Shown: piece by piece, positions 1 through 6,773 of the stretch | Layout: each line of letters starts with the position of its first letter | How positions within the stretch are numbered: the stretch's first letter is position 1 | Assembly: GCA_964567685.1 (NCBI GenBank) | Contig: CAZMNO010000065.1 | Coordinates: 1-17,827, forward strand | DNA: 17,827 nucleotides | From: UBA5972 sp964567685 | GTDB taxonomy: Bacteria > Pseudomonadota > Alphaproteobacteria > Rhodobacterales > Rhodobacteraceae | Direction of reading: 5' to 3' | The notes under the pieces: generated by a model | The model's database searches: none | What the model saw: the letters and a program-made list of their open reading frames with translations, nothing else | Told to the model about the DNA's origin: nothing | Program-made: the position numbers and the translations under genes

Positions 1-1485
1 GCGCGCAAGGGCGGAGATTACCCCTTGTTGTCTGGCGGTGACGTGAACCTGTATTCACTCTTCGTCGAGCGTGCCATGACAGTGGTGAGGCAAGACGGAC
101 TGATTGGTCTGCTTGTCCCGTCTGGGATCGCATCAGACAAGACCGCCGCCAAGTTCTTCAAAGGCGTAGCGACCGAAGGACGACTGAAGGCACTCTATGA
201 CTTCGAGAACCGGCGTACACGATATGGTTTGAAGCCCTTCTTCGAGGACGTGGACAGCCGCTTCAAGTTCTGCGCGTTCGTGGCGAGCCCGTCCCCAACG
301 GAAGAGGCCGCGCGCTGCGCGTTTTTCCTACAAGCAGTGAGCGAGCTTGCAGACCCGCAAACTTGCTTCTCTCTCAACGCCGAGGACTTCGCGCGTGTGA
401 ACCCAAACACCGGCACCGCACCAATTTTCCGCTCGAAGCGTGATGCTGACCTCACGACAGTCATCTATGGCAATGCTGTGCCCTTGGTCGATCGGTCTTC
501 CGGTGCGGAAGTGAAGACATGGCCGGTGAAGTACCTGCGCATGCTAGACATGACGAACGACTCTAACCTGTTTCGCACTCGCAATGAGCTCGATGATCAA
601 GAGGGTGCGTATCCTCTCGGCGGCAACACGTTTGGAAGCGCTTCAGGAAACTGGCTGCCTCTCTATGTCGGGCGAATGATCCACCAATTCGATCACCGCG
701 CGGCGTCGGTTGAGGTCAACGAGGCGAACTTGCACAATGCAGCGCTGAGTGGCGCGGTGACGCAAGAGCAGAAGGCCGACCCAAATTTCGTGCCCACCCC
801 TCAATATTGGGTACCGGAAAGCGAGGCTGATTTGCCTTCAGGCGTTGAATGGACGATCGCCTTTCGGGATATCGCCAGGGCGACCGATGCACGGACGATG
901 ATCGCAGCAGCTATCCCGAAAGCGGGCGTCGGGAATACAGCCCCCTTGATCCTGTGGAATGATGAAGATCAGCGGGCCGATCACAAAGCTCTTTTCTTGG
1001 GAAACCTTGGCGCAATCGCATTGGATTACGTGACCAGGCAGAAAGCTCAAAGCACGCATCTGAATTGGTACATCGTCGAACAGCTTCCAGTAATTTCACC
1101 TGAAAAATTTGAAAGCGTGCGTTTCGGAGCGAAGAGCGCAGCCGAGGTTGTGCGGCAAACTGTTCTTGAGCTCACCTACACCGCTCATGACATGGAACCG
1201 TTTGCGCGGGATATGGGCTGCATGGACAAGGCTGGAACCGTGAAGCCGCCTTTCATTTGGGATGAAGAGTGCCGCCTCGTCCTGCGCGCCAAGCTCGATG
1301 CCGTCTTCTTCCACCTCTACGGTATCACTGACCGCGACGACATCCGTTACATTTACTCGACTTTCCCGATCATCGAGCGCGAAGAGAAGGCTGCCTATGG
1401 TGGCAAATATCGCTCTTGTGAGCTGTGCCTCGCCTACATGAACGCGCTTGCCGCCGGAAACCCCGACGCGGAGATCAAAATTTAG
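1..1485 (+). CDS. DNA adenine N6-methyltransferase / restriction-type protein (Eco57I-like), C-terminal part
   Basis: The reading frame is open from the first base, so the start lies outside the window. About 494 residues are visible. The first ones (YPLLSGGDVNLYSLFVERA, then a stretch reading GLIGLLVPSGIASDKTAAKFF) match the region after the NPPY catalytic motif in Eco57I-type N6-adenine methyltransferases; the catalytic motif itself must be upstream. The middle, with WLPLYVGRMIHQFDH, looks like a target-recognition region. The end (DDIRYIYSTFPIIEREEKAAYGGKYRS) resembles the C-terminus of very large Eco57I-type proteins found in type IIG enzymes and phage-defence loci. The family acts on host DNA, methylating adenine and sometimes also cleaving. 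The stop TAG touches the ATG of the next gene, implying one operon. Whether this is a stand-alone RM enzyme or part of a multi-gene system cannot be decided from here. Confidence 0.82.
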   Translation, partial: ARKGGDYPLLSGGDVNLYSLFVERAMTVVRQDGLIGLLVPSGIASDKTAAKFFKGVATEGRLKALYDFENRRTRYGLKPFFEDVDSRFKFCAFVASPSPTEEAARCAFFLQAVSELADPQTCFSLNAEDFARVNPNTGTAPIFRSKRDADLTTVIYGNAVPLVDRSSGAEVKTWPVKYLRMLDMTNDSNLFRTRNELDDQEGAYPLGGNTFGSASGNWLPLYVGRMIHQFDHRAASVEVNEANLHNAALSGAVTQEQKADPNFVPTPQYWVPESEADLPSGVEWTIAFRDIARATDARTMIAAAIPKAGVGNTAPLILWNDEDQRADHKALFLGNLGAIALDYVTRQKAQSTHLNWYIVEQLPVISPEKFESVRFGAKSAAEVVRQTVLELTYTAHDMEPFARDMGCMDKAGTVKPPFIWDEECRLVLRAKLDAVFFHLYGITDRDDIRYIYSTFPIIEREEKAAYGGKYRSCELCLAYMNALAAGNPDAEIKI

Positions 1486-3048
1486 ATGGAAGGAAGTTCT
1501 ATCATCGAAGAGCTACACGCTCTTGTGGATGAAGATCCTGCCGCCGCTCTGGCACGCATTGACGAGCTAGGAGATAGCCCCGAAGAAGCCTTTGCCTCTG
1601 CTGCCATCCTCATCGACTGTGGCGGGCACTTGGGCGACTTAATAGCCGTCAACAAGGGCGTGGAAATCCTCGAAGAGTTGCGCAAGAACGCCAAGCCCGA
1701 CCCTGGCCTCACCTACAATCTCGCCAACGGTTTGCAAACGCGTGCACGGCTGACCTATGGGCCGCCTTCTCCCTATTGTGGCCAATCGTTTGAGGATCAT
1801 TTTCAGGCCCGAATCCGCTTTGGGGAGGCCGCTCGATCGCGCGATGCACCATTTGATTTGGCCTCACAGGCGCTGACCAATATGGGAATGCTTTTGCAGG
1901 ATACGTCGCGATGGTTCGAGGCATTAGACCACTTTCGAGAAGCCCAAAATATCTATCCGAAGAACGCCGTAGCAATGCTCAAAGAGCTCACGTTGCTTCA
2001 ACAGCTTGGCCAATTGTTCCAGTCAGACCCGCATAGCTACCAGTGTTACGGCCATCTGCCAACGATGGTCGATAGGATGCGCACCCTCGCCGAAAACATT
2101 GAGCGTAACCTAGACACGCTCACCGCTTTCTCGGGTACAGCGGCGCTTCCATTCGCACAGCAGAAAATCGCGATGGCAAAGGCGCTCCCGTCCAGTCCAC
2201 AAGGACCGATCGACGAGCCCTATTTTCAGTTCGTCTCCAAGCATCAACTTTCGTTGTTTTTGCATTGCAGCGCGGCAGGCTTTGAAGTGGGATTATTTGA
2301 TGTGCTGACCATCCCGACCATCACGAGAACCATGGATGATGAGGACGGCGTCCCTGAAATCTATGCCATGCTGAACGTGTTGAAGGCCGATTTTGCTTTT
2401 GCGCGGCAGGTTTACTTTGACGTCCTCGAAGATGACGCTGACACGCCCTACTTTGAGACGACGACCCACGGGGACACATTGGATTACGCGCTTTACGGGG
2501 TGCGCTATTCGGCACTTACCAGTGCGCAGCGCATCGCCTTCGACATCCTCGACAAAGTTGCGGTCGCTATCGCCTGTTATCTGAAAATGCCCAAGGCTCA
2601 TAAGGTGAGCTTCGCAACACTCTGGGGACGCTCAGAAAAAGGCGGATCGTTTCGGCTTCATGATGAGATCGTTCAGTGCCTTGATACGGGCAATTTCGGC
2701 CTGATAGCGCTACATAACGTTTTTCATGACATGTCGAGCGATGACAGCCGAGGCATTGGCATCATGGAGGCGCATAAGACCTATCGCAATGCATCGACCC
2801 ACCGCTTCACGGTGCTCCATGATTTTGGCAAGCAAAAACGCAAATCCCCTTCGCTCGCAGTGGACCACCAGGACATCATGGAATTTGAACGGATGACACT
2901 GGACTCGCTGAAGCTGGCCCGTTCAGCGATATTCTACTTTGTGGACATGATCATGTTCGCCGAAGCCAGCAGGCCAAAGCGCGGTGATGGCATCACAGTC
3001 CCAATGTCAGTCCCTGATCATGCGTACATTCGCGGCCGGTATGATTGA
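1486..3048 (+). CDS. TPR-HEPN protein, LA2681-like (putative RNase)
   Basis: This 520-residue protein starts at an ATG immediately after the upstream TAG, with no spacer. The N-terminal half (about 1-200) is helical and TPR-like, with a clear repeat around the stretch reading NMGMLLQDTSRWFEALDHFREAQ. The C-terminal third (about 330-500) fits the LA2681-type HEPN fold: ALYGVRYSALTSAQRIAFDI, then NFGLIALHNVFHDM, then YRNASTHRF. The last contains the HEPN R-x4-H motif at R434 and H439, the usual catalytic pair of HEPN ribonucleases. HEPN proteins often act as toxic RNases in abortive infection. Sitting directly behind a methyltransferase/restriction-type gene suggests a defence role, with the TPR half as a possible sensor or partner-binding module. 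The family assignment comes from motif recognition; the defence role is inference. Confidence 0.7.
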   Translation: MEGSSIIEELHALVDEDPAAALARIDELGDSPEEAFASAAILIDCGGHLGDLIAVNKGVEILEELRKNAKPDPGLTYNLANGLQTRARLTYGPPSPYCGQSFEDHFQARIRFGEAARSRDAPFDLASQALTNMGMLLQDTSRWFEALDHFREAQNIYPKNAVAMLKELTLLQQLGQLFQSDPHSYQCYGHLPTMVDRMRTLAENIERNLDTLTAFSGTAALPFAQQKIAMAKALPSSPQGPIDEPYFQFVSKHQLSLFLHCSAAGFEVGLFDVLTIPTITRTMDDEDGVPEIYAMLNVLKADFAFARQVYFDVLEDDADTPYFETTTHGDTLDYALYGVRYSALTSAQRIAFDILDKVAVAIACYLKMPKAHKVSFATLWGRSEKGGSFRLHDEIVQCLDTGNFGLIALHNVFHDMSSDDSRGIGIMEAHKTYRNASTHRFTVLHDFGKQKRKSPSLAVDHQDIMEFERMTLDSLKLARSAIFYFVDMIMFAEASRPKRGDGITVPMSVPDHAYIRGRYD

Positions 3049-3178
3049 ACAGTGACGAAGACGGCAGCGCACAGGCGTGCATAAATCAAGACTTATGCAC
3101 GCTTGCTCCGGTTCAATGAAATCAACTACCTGGCGCGTGTAAAATTCGCGTGCTCAATTTTTGCATAAATTTGATCGG
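3049..3178. other. Convergent intergenic region between defence genes and prophage
   Basis: This 130-bp gap separates the stop of the HEPN gene (+) from the stop of the o-spanin gene (-). It is AT-richer than its surroundings, and I see no reading frame worth calling in it. It contains the inverted repeat at 3075-3102 and a second copy of the octamer GCATAAAT near 3165. Neither strand shows a GC-rich hairpin followed by a clean T-run, so the transcription stop for the two converging genes is not obvious. Confidence 0.6.
3075..3102. repeat. Perfect 10-bp inverted repeat, 8-bp centre
   Basis: The arms GCGTGCATAA (3075-3084) and TTATGCACGC (3093-3102) are exact reverse complements around ATCAAGAC. 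Such a repeat could be a bidirectional terminator stem, a protein operator or a recombination core. The arm ends CATAA and TTATG resemble the inner half-sites of dif/XerCD sites, and an 8-bp centre is within the range known for Xer sites, but this is only a resemblance. Confidence 0.75.
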
Positions 3179-3448
3179 CTAACCGTTTGCTGGCCCATTG
3201 CGGTAGCAAAGCCGTGCCTGCTCCCGCATGACCGCATAGTCACTCAGCATTTCCAAAGCCGCTGATCCATCCGGCAATGTCTGCAACTCCTCCGCCGCCC
3301 GCGCCTGAAATCCGCCATTATATTCCACCACCGGCGGACACACACCGATGACCCGTTCAGAACTCACCATCGTGCAGGCGGCCAACAAGCTCATTCCGAT
3401 TGCGAGGGTGACGAGAAGAGGCTTTAAGCATCCGCCGTTGAATTTCAT
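3179..3448 (-). CDS. Rz1-like outer-membrane lipoprotein (o-spanin)
   Basis: This 89-residue protein begins with a lipoprotein signal: KPLLVTLAIGMSLLAAC, with lipobox LAAC and the lipidated cysteine at C25. The residue after it is Thr rather than Asp, as expected for outer-membrane sorting. The mature part is about 65 residues and has the short Pro-containing segment GVCPPVVEY. I chose the ATG at 3448 because the lipobox is then well placed and GGGAGA lies 7 nt upstream. The gene starts inside the preceding Rz-like gene in another frame (92-nt overlap), the arrangement typical of Rz/Rz1. With its partner it would bridge the inner and outer membranes and disrupt the outer membrane at the last step of lysis. 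Confidence 0.75.
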   Translation of the reverse strand: MKFNGGCLKPLLVTLAIGMSLLAACTMVSSERVIGVCPPVVEYNGGFQARAAEELQTLPDGSAALEMLSDYAVMREQARLCYRNGPANG

Positions 3449-3611
3449 TTGCTTTCTCCCGGTTTTCAAGCCGTTCTGCCAACCGTCCAGCGCGTTCGCC
3501 GGAGCGGCGTAGGGACAGAAGGAACAGTGATATTGTGAGGGCGATGGCCACCCATTTTCCGGCAGCCCGCCCAAAGCGGCTGCTGGTGAACCATGTGATC
3601 AGCGCGCTCAT
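3357..3611 (-). CDS. Rz-like inner-membrane protein (i-spanin)
   Basis: This 84-residue protein has one N-terminal membrane segment (about 18-35, KWVAIALTISLFLLSL) followed by a charged helical stretch (SGERAGRLAERLENREKANE) likely to form a periplasmic coiled coil. That is the i-spanin layout, although it is shorter than lambda Rz. The ATG at 3611 overlaps the endolysin stop in a TGATG junction, so translation is probably coupled; a GTG one codon upstream is less likely. The o-spanin gene starts within it. The assignment rests on topology, position after an endolysin and the overlap with a lipoprotein gene. Confidence 0.68.
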   Translation of the reverse strand: MSALITWFTSSRFGRAAGKWVAIALTISLFLLSLRRSGERAGRLAERLENREKANEIQRRMLKASSRHPRNRNELVGRLHDGEF

Positions 3612-4285
3612 CACCTCTTACCTTTGCGCCAGTCATCCCAGCGGGCGTAGATGGTGATCCCGACACCCATCAGCGCGGCAGCGATGAACAGCCAACGCAA
3701 GGTATCCAGATAGGGGATCAGCGGCTGAATTGCGGATTGCGTATCGACCACCGCCTGCTGCACCACCTCGACGCCTGCTGCGCCGATAGTGGCGACACCA
3801 GCCGCCCCGCCGCCTTTCATGGTACGGCTCTCGGTCAGTGTTTCGCGCGGGTGCGGTGCCTCTGGGGTAAACCGGCCGACGCGGGGTGGAAACGGATCAC
3901 CCCATTGTCGGGCCCGACCGATGTCGACGTGCATGAAGTTCTGGCGGGGATAAAATCCAAAGCCTGAAAATCCGATCGCACGGGCTGCCGTTTCAAATGC
4001 CGTCGGATCATAGTTCGCCATGGAGATATCGAACGCCGCGCCCTGCAGGTGCATGGATTGTTTCACCCCACCCACCCGCCGGTTGTAGTCCGGGCTGCGA
4101 TAGGCGGAATGCACGATCAACGGCACGCCCAGCCGATCGCGCAGCGCCTGCAGCTTGTCGAGCGCCGCCTCGTTGATCTGGATCTTACCGTCGCCGCGGC
4201 AGGCGATTTCCTCGGGAGAAAATTCCGGCCAGCGCCAGAGGGTTTCGGGCACGTCGCGCCAGTCGGCAAAATAATGTGTGGTCAT
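3611..4285 (-). CDS. Endolysin, peptidase M15-type (D-Ala-D-Ala carboxypeptidase fold), with C-terminal TM segment
   Basis: The 224-residue product has the M15 zinc site: SMHLQGAAFD fits SxHxxGxAxD (H79, D86), and FMHVDIG supplies H119. SAYRSPDYNRRVGG is also typical of the Peptidase_M15_3 group. It would cut peptide cross-bridges in peptidoglycan during lysis. Residues 140-190 form a low-complexity linker, and 196-214 (LRWLFIAAALMGVGITIYA) form a membrane segment followed by a basic tail, so the enzyme may be membrane-tethered. I chose the ATG at 4285 because GGAGG lies 6 nt upstream; an in-frame start at 4360 would run through the terminator hairpin. Its stop overlaps the i-spanin ATG. Confidence 0.88.
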   Translation of the reverse strand: MTTHYFADWRDVPETLWRWPEFSPEEIACRGDGKIQINEAALDKLQALRDRLGVPLIVHSAYRSPDYNRRVGGVKQSMHLQGAAFDISMANYDPTAFETAARAIGFSGFGFYPRQNFMHVDIGRARQWGDPFPPRVGRFTPEAPHPRETLTESRTMKGGGAAGVATIGAAGVEVVQQAVVDTQSAIQPLIPYLDTLRWLFIAAALMGVGITIYARWDDWRKGKR

Positions 4286-4291
4286 TGAGAA

Positions 4292-4296
4292 CCTCC
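4292..4296 (-). promoter_or_regulatory. Ribosome binding site of the endolysin gene
   Basis: GGAGG lies 6 nt before the ATG at 4285. It begins directly after the T-run of the terminator hairpin, so only read-through transcripts, or ones starting within this gap, would carry it. Confidence 0.75.
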
Positions 4297-4326
4297 AAAA
4301 ACAGAAAAGCCCGCGAAACGGCGGGC
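4297..4326 (-). terminator. Rho-independent terminator between tail/cassette genes and endolysin
   Basis: On the - strand the sequence GCCCGC, loop CGTTTC, GCGGGC is followed by TTTTCTGTTTTT. This is a perfect 6-bp GC stem with a broken U-tract. It lies between the stop of the small TM gene (4357) and the start of the endolysin gene (4285), so it could reduce lysis gene expression relative to the tail genes. Confidence 0.72.
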
Positions 4327-4356
4327 AAGTGAACAGATCGAGACGGGTGATTGTGG

Positions 4357-4638
4357 TCAACCAAACAGTTTCAGCCGGACAGACACACCGGCAATCAGCG
4401 CCAACAACAACCCGGTGGTCAGCAGCCGGACGGCGGTCTGCCAGGCGGTGCGCCGCGCCATGCGCAGGCTTTCAAGCAAGGTGCGCAGGTCATGGATATC
4501 GATGGCGGCTTCGGGACCATCGAGGCCAACATCGGCGAGTGCTCGACGCGCACCACGCTCGGCAGCGCGGCCCAGCATGGCTTCAAATTCATCCTCGGGC
4601 ATGCGGACAAAGCCCGCATCAGTTTTGGGCGGGGTCAT
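4357..4638 (-). CDS. Small single-TM phage protein (DUF6127-like), possible lysis accessory
   Basis: The 93-residue product has a soluble, charged N-terminal half (RAAERGARRALADVGLDG, then IDIHDLRTLLESLRMARRTA) and one C-terminal membrane helix (about 68-86, AVRLLTTGLLLALIAGVSV). The pattern agrees with the DUF6127 family of small alphaproteobacterial phage proteins as I recall it. Function is unknown; its place directly before the endolysin makes a holin-like or holin-helper role plausible. The ATG at 4638 is chosen because AAGGAAA sits just upstream; a start at 4689 would overlap the radical SAM gene and add a poorly matching leader. It is 31 nt downstream of the radical SAM stop. Confidence 0.65.
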   Translation of the reverse strand: MTPPKTDAGFVRMPEDEFEAMLGRAAERGARRALADVGLDGPEAAIDIHDLRTLLESLRMARRTAWQTAVRLLTTGLLLALIAGVSVRLKLFG

Positions 4639-4669
4639 AAGATTTCCTTTGATGTGGGATTGCAGAGGC

Positions 4670-5899
4670 TTAGGTGGTGGATGGTTCAACTCGGACCAGC
4701 ATCAGGCCCGTAGGGTGATAAAGCGCCGCCCGCAAAATCCCGAGATTGTAGGCGTATTCATTGCGGCAAGATTGGGCGAAGAATTCCCCTTCGAGGAACA
4801 TGCAGGATCCCTTGCAAAGCTGAACAACCGGGCACGCCATGCAGTCCGGCCGAAAGGCAAAATGTGTGCCGTTATCAAGCGCAATATCCTCGAAAGCCTC
4901 GACGTGCCCGATCTTATGCACGCCCTTGGCACCGGTATTCTGGCAGGTCATGACATTGCCCAGGAGATCAACGGCGATATCATCAGCGCGGTCCATCCCG
5001 CATTTCTGCCCCAGGGCTGTGATGGGACGGTGCTCAATCAGACTGTCGGTAAATTCCTTGAGCCGCGTTCCAAGACCAAAGGCGCCGGGATCATTGGCAA
5101 GCGCGTAAAACACCTCGTCAGAAAGATGCCTGAGATCATCCTCTGTGAACGAGCCGGATCCAAACAATGTCGCAGCATCATAGGTGTTCACCACCCCTTC
5201 GAGTGATAACGGCGCATCGGGCCCCAACCGCGCCCGGAACCAGTTTGCGATGGTCTCCAGACTATGGTTTTCCCGGGTGAGGACGGTATTGATAGAGACA
5301 TTGCCGGGTCTTTCTTTCAGCAACCTTTCAATCCAAATTCGCGTTTCAGAGTCCTCCAGCGGATCAGGCCCTCGCAAATGCTGACCGGGGCCATCATGAC
5401 TGATCCCAACCCCGATGTCATAGCGGGCAATAAAATCCAGCTTTTCACGGCTCAGGAGCGAACCGTTGGTGATGATCGAAAATCGTGCCTCAGGGAACTT
5501 TGCGTGCAGCGCCGGGACCAGGCGCTTGAGTTTCGCCCAGTACACAAACGGCTCCCCACCCCAAAGCTCGATTTTTTCCGGCGGGGCTTTCAGCCAGATA
5601 TCCAACTGCACCAGAAACCGCTCAACGTCCCCGAGGGTGGAGATTGTGGCGTCATCGATCTGCGTGGCCTGATTGCAATAGCTGCAGGCGTAATTGCACG
5701 AAAGCCCCATCTGGATTTTCAGCGTGCGCGGGTGCCGGGATTTTCCCTGCGGATTGGATTTCGTGACGCGGGGTGCAACGGGCCAGTCGCGTTCCGGTAC
5801 ATCGGGCAAAGTGATGCCTTCAATTTCAGATGTATGCGGATTGTAGCGAATTACGCTCTCGCTGCCTTCGCGCGCCTGCATGGTGAGATCAAACCACAT
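4670..5899 (-). CDS. Radical SAM protein with full SPASM domain (peptide/protein maturase type)
   Basis: The 409-residue product carries the radical SAM cluster motif CNYACSYC (C68, C72, C75) and the SAM-binding GGEP (114-117). Its C-terminus has the seven-Cys SPASM pattern: C300, G314-x4-C319, then C353-x2-C356-x5-C362-x3-C366-x11-C378. Full SPASM domains hold two extra [4Fe-4S] clusters and occur in anaerobic sulfatase maturases and in enzymes that build thioether or C-C links in ribosomal peptides. There is no sulfatase nearby. The gene is joined by TGATG to an oxygenase gene, itself joined by TGATG to a gene whose product ends in five alternating cysteines, the obvious candidate substrate. 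The first 55 residues are not clearly a RiPP recognition element. Enzyme class is sure; the substrate is inferred. Confidence 0.92.
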   Translation of the reverse strand: MWFDLTMQAREGSESVIRYNPHTSEIEGITLPDVPERDWPVAPRVTKSNPQGKSRHPRTLKIQMGLSCNYACSYCNQATQIDDATISTLGDVERFLVQLDIWLKAPPEKIELWGGEPFVYWAKLKRLVPALHAKFPEARFSIITNGSLLSREKLDFIARYDIGVGISHDGPGQHLRGPDPLEDSETRIWIERLLKERPGNVSINTVLTRENHSLETIANWFRARLGPDAPLSLEGVVNTYDAATLFGSGSFTEDDLRHLSDEVFYALANDPGAFGLGTRLKEFTDSLIEHRPITALGQKCGMDRADDIAVDLLGNVMTCQNTGAKGVHKIGHVEAFEDIALDNGTHFAFRPDCMACPVVQLCKGSCMFLEGEFFAQSCRNEYAYNLGILRAALYHPTGLMLVRVEPSTT

Positions 5900-6510
5900 C
5901 AGTCAAACAGCTCCTCTTGCAGATGTTCGGGGATATTCAGACGAAAATTCAGCACCGCCTGCACATGGGTGGTTTCGCCGTTGTAAGGATGCTGATTGTG
6001 GGGAATGTGGCTCGGAAACACGACCAGCAGCCCGGGCCGTGGATTGATGCTGTATCCGGACCGGGCCTCAAACGGCAGCCTTGCCTGATCCGCAAACCGG
6101 CTGGGATCTTCCAGTACGAAGCGCGGATTGCCCACCGAGTTGATCGGCTGACCTGCGCCACTGCCGGTCAAAAACAGCACCGCCGTCACATCGCCCTCGC
6201 GATTATCGGCATGGGTGTTGATATGGGCGCGGTCCCCGATCAGCAGGGCGCGATTTTCACAATAGTCGGGGTCAAGCAGGTGATCCCAACCTTCGAGATA
6301 GTCCGACACACAATCACGGATATGACCCAACAATTCTGGAAACTTGGTCATGATACCGCGGACGCGTCGTTCTGATGCGGATTTCAGTCCAGGAGTGGGC
6401 GTTTGCTTGGTGGCGGCGGCAATTTCTGCCATCTGCGCCTCTGCATCCAACATTTCATAGAAGGCGACTTTGGTCGGCCAGAGCAAGGCCGTGCTTTTGC
6501 GCACCTCCAT
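5899..6510 (-). CDS. 2OG-Fe(II) oxygenase-like protein (HxD type), cassette oxygenase 2
   Basis: This 203-residue protein has the C-terminal double-stranded beta-helix pattern of 2-oxoglutarate/Fe(II) oxygenases. INTHADNREGDVTAVLFLTG supplies HxD (H100, D102), and LLVVFPSHIPHNQHPY supplies the distal His (H171 most likely). The Arg that normally binds 2-oxoglutarate about 10 residues after the distal His is not in its usual place; that region reads GETTHVQAVLNFR, with R190 further on. The start is set at the ATG at 6510, which overlaps the stop of the Cys-tailed protein gene (TGATG); an upstream TTG (6522) is less likely. It may hydroxylate a residue of its neighbour's product; Asn, Asp and Tyr between the cysteines are candidates. 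The fold is well supported, the substrate is a guess. Confidence 0.82.
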   Translation of the reverse strand: MEVRKSTALLWPTKVAFYEMLDAEAQMAEIAAATKQTPTPGLKSASERRVRGIMTKFPELLGHIRDCVSDYLEGWDHLLDPDYCENRALLIGDRAHINTHADNREGDVTAVLFLTGSGAGQPINSVGNPRFVLEDPSRFADQARLPFEARSGYSINPRPGLLVVFPSHIPHNQHPYNGETTHVQAVLNFRLNIPEHLQEELFD

Positions 6511-6773
6511 CAGCAGTAACAATTACAATCGCAGTTACAATTGGTGTAAGTGCGCAGATAAAACTCGTGATAGGCGCTGGTGCTGTCAAACTCGAGCCCC
6601 TGAAACACCGTGCTTTGCAGGATATCACCGGCGCCTGCGGTTTTATATTCATGGGCACCGCGGGTATATTCTCCGACAATCAGACCAGTGGCAGCGGGAA
6701 CATTCTTAATCCGGCTCCAGGGTATCTTGCCATTGTTGTCAATCACGGTGGTGGAGCCAACTTTATAGGCCAT
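6510..6773 (-). CDS. Small tail-like protein with alternating-Cys C-terminus (candidate substrate of the cassette)
   Basis: This 87-residue product starts MAYKVGSTTVIDNNGKIPW, a beginning seen on many phage tail or fibre proteins, and ends TYTNCNCDCNCYC. Its only five cysteines are C79, C81, C83, C85 and C87, the last being the final residue. There is no signal peptide, TM segment or double-Gly leader. The ATG overlaps the end of oxygenase 1 by 11 nt and has a perfect AGGAGG 5 nt upstream, among the strongest translation signals in the window, suggesting a structural protein made in quantity. Its stop overlaps the start of oxygenase 2. Two oxygenase-like enzymes and a SPASM radical SAM enzyme flank it, so I infer that the tail is post-translationally modified. 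Alternatively the CxC run simply binds a metal or forms disulfides at a virion tip. Confidence 0.85.
   Translation of the reverse strand: MAYKVGSTTVIDNNGKIPWSRIKNVPAATGLIVGEYTRGAHEYKTAGAGDILQSTVFQGLEFDSTSAYHEFYLRTYTNCNCDCNCYC

Noticed and set aside
4415..5206. Long + strand open frame opposite the radical SAM gene
   Set aside because: The SPASM cysteines on the - strand are unmistakable; the antisense frame has no domain and runs through two genes.
4670..5899. Radical SAM gene as an anaerobic sulfatase maturase
   Set aside because: The domain layout is similar, but no sulfatase gene is near and the coupled Cys-tailed gene is a better partner.
5264..5986. + strand open frame (240 codons) opposite the radical SAM core
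   Set aside because: Shadow of the radical SAM gene; no start signal and no plausible protein character.
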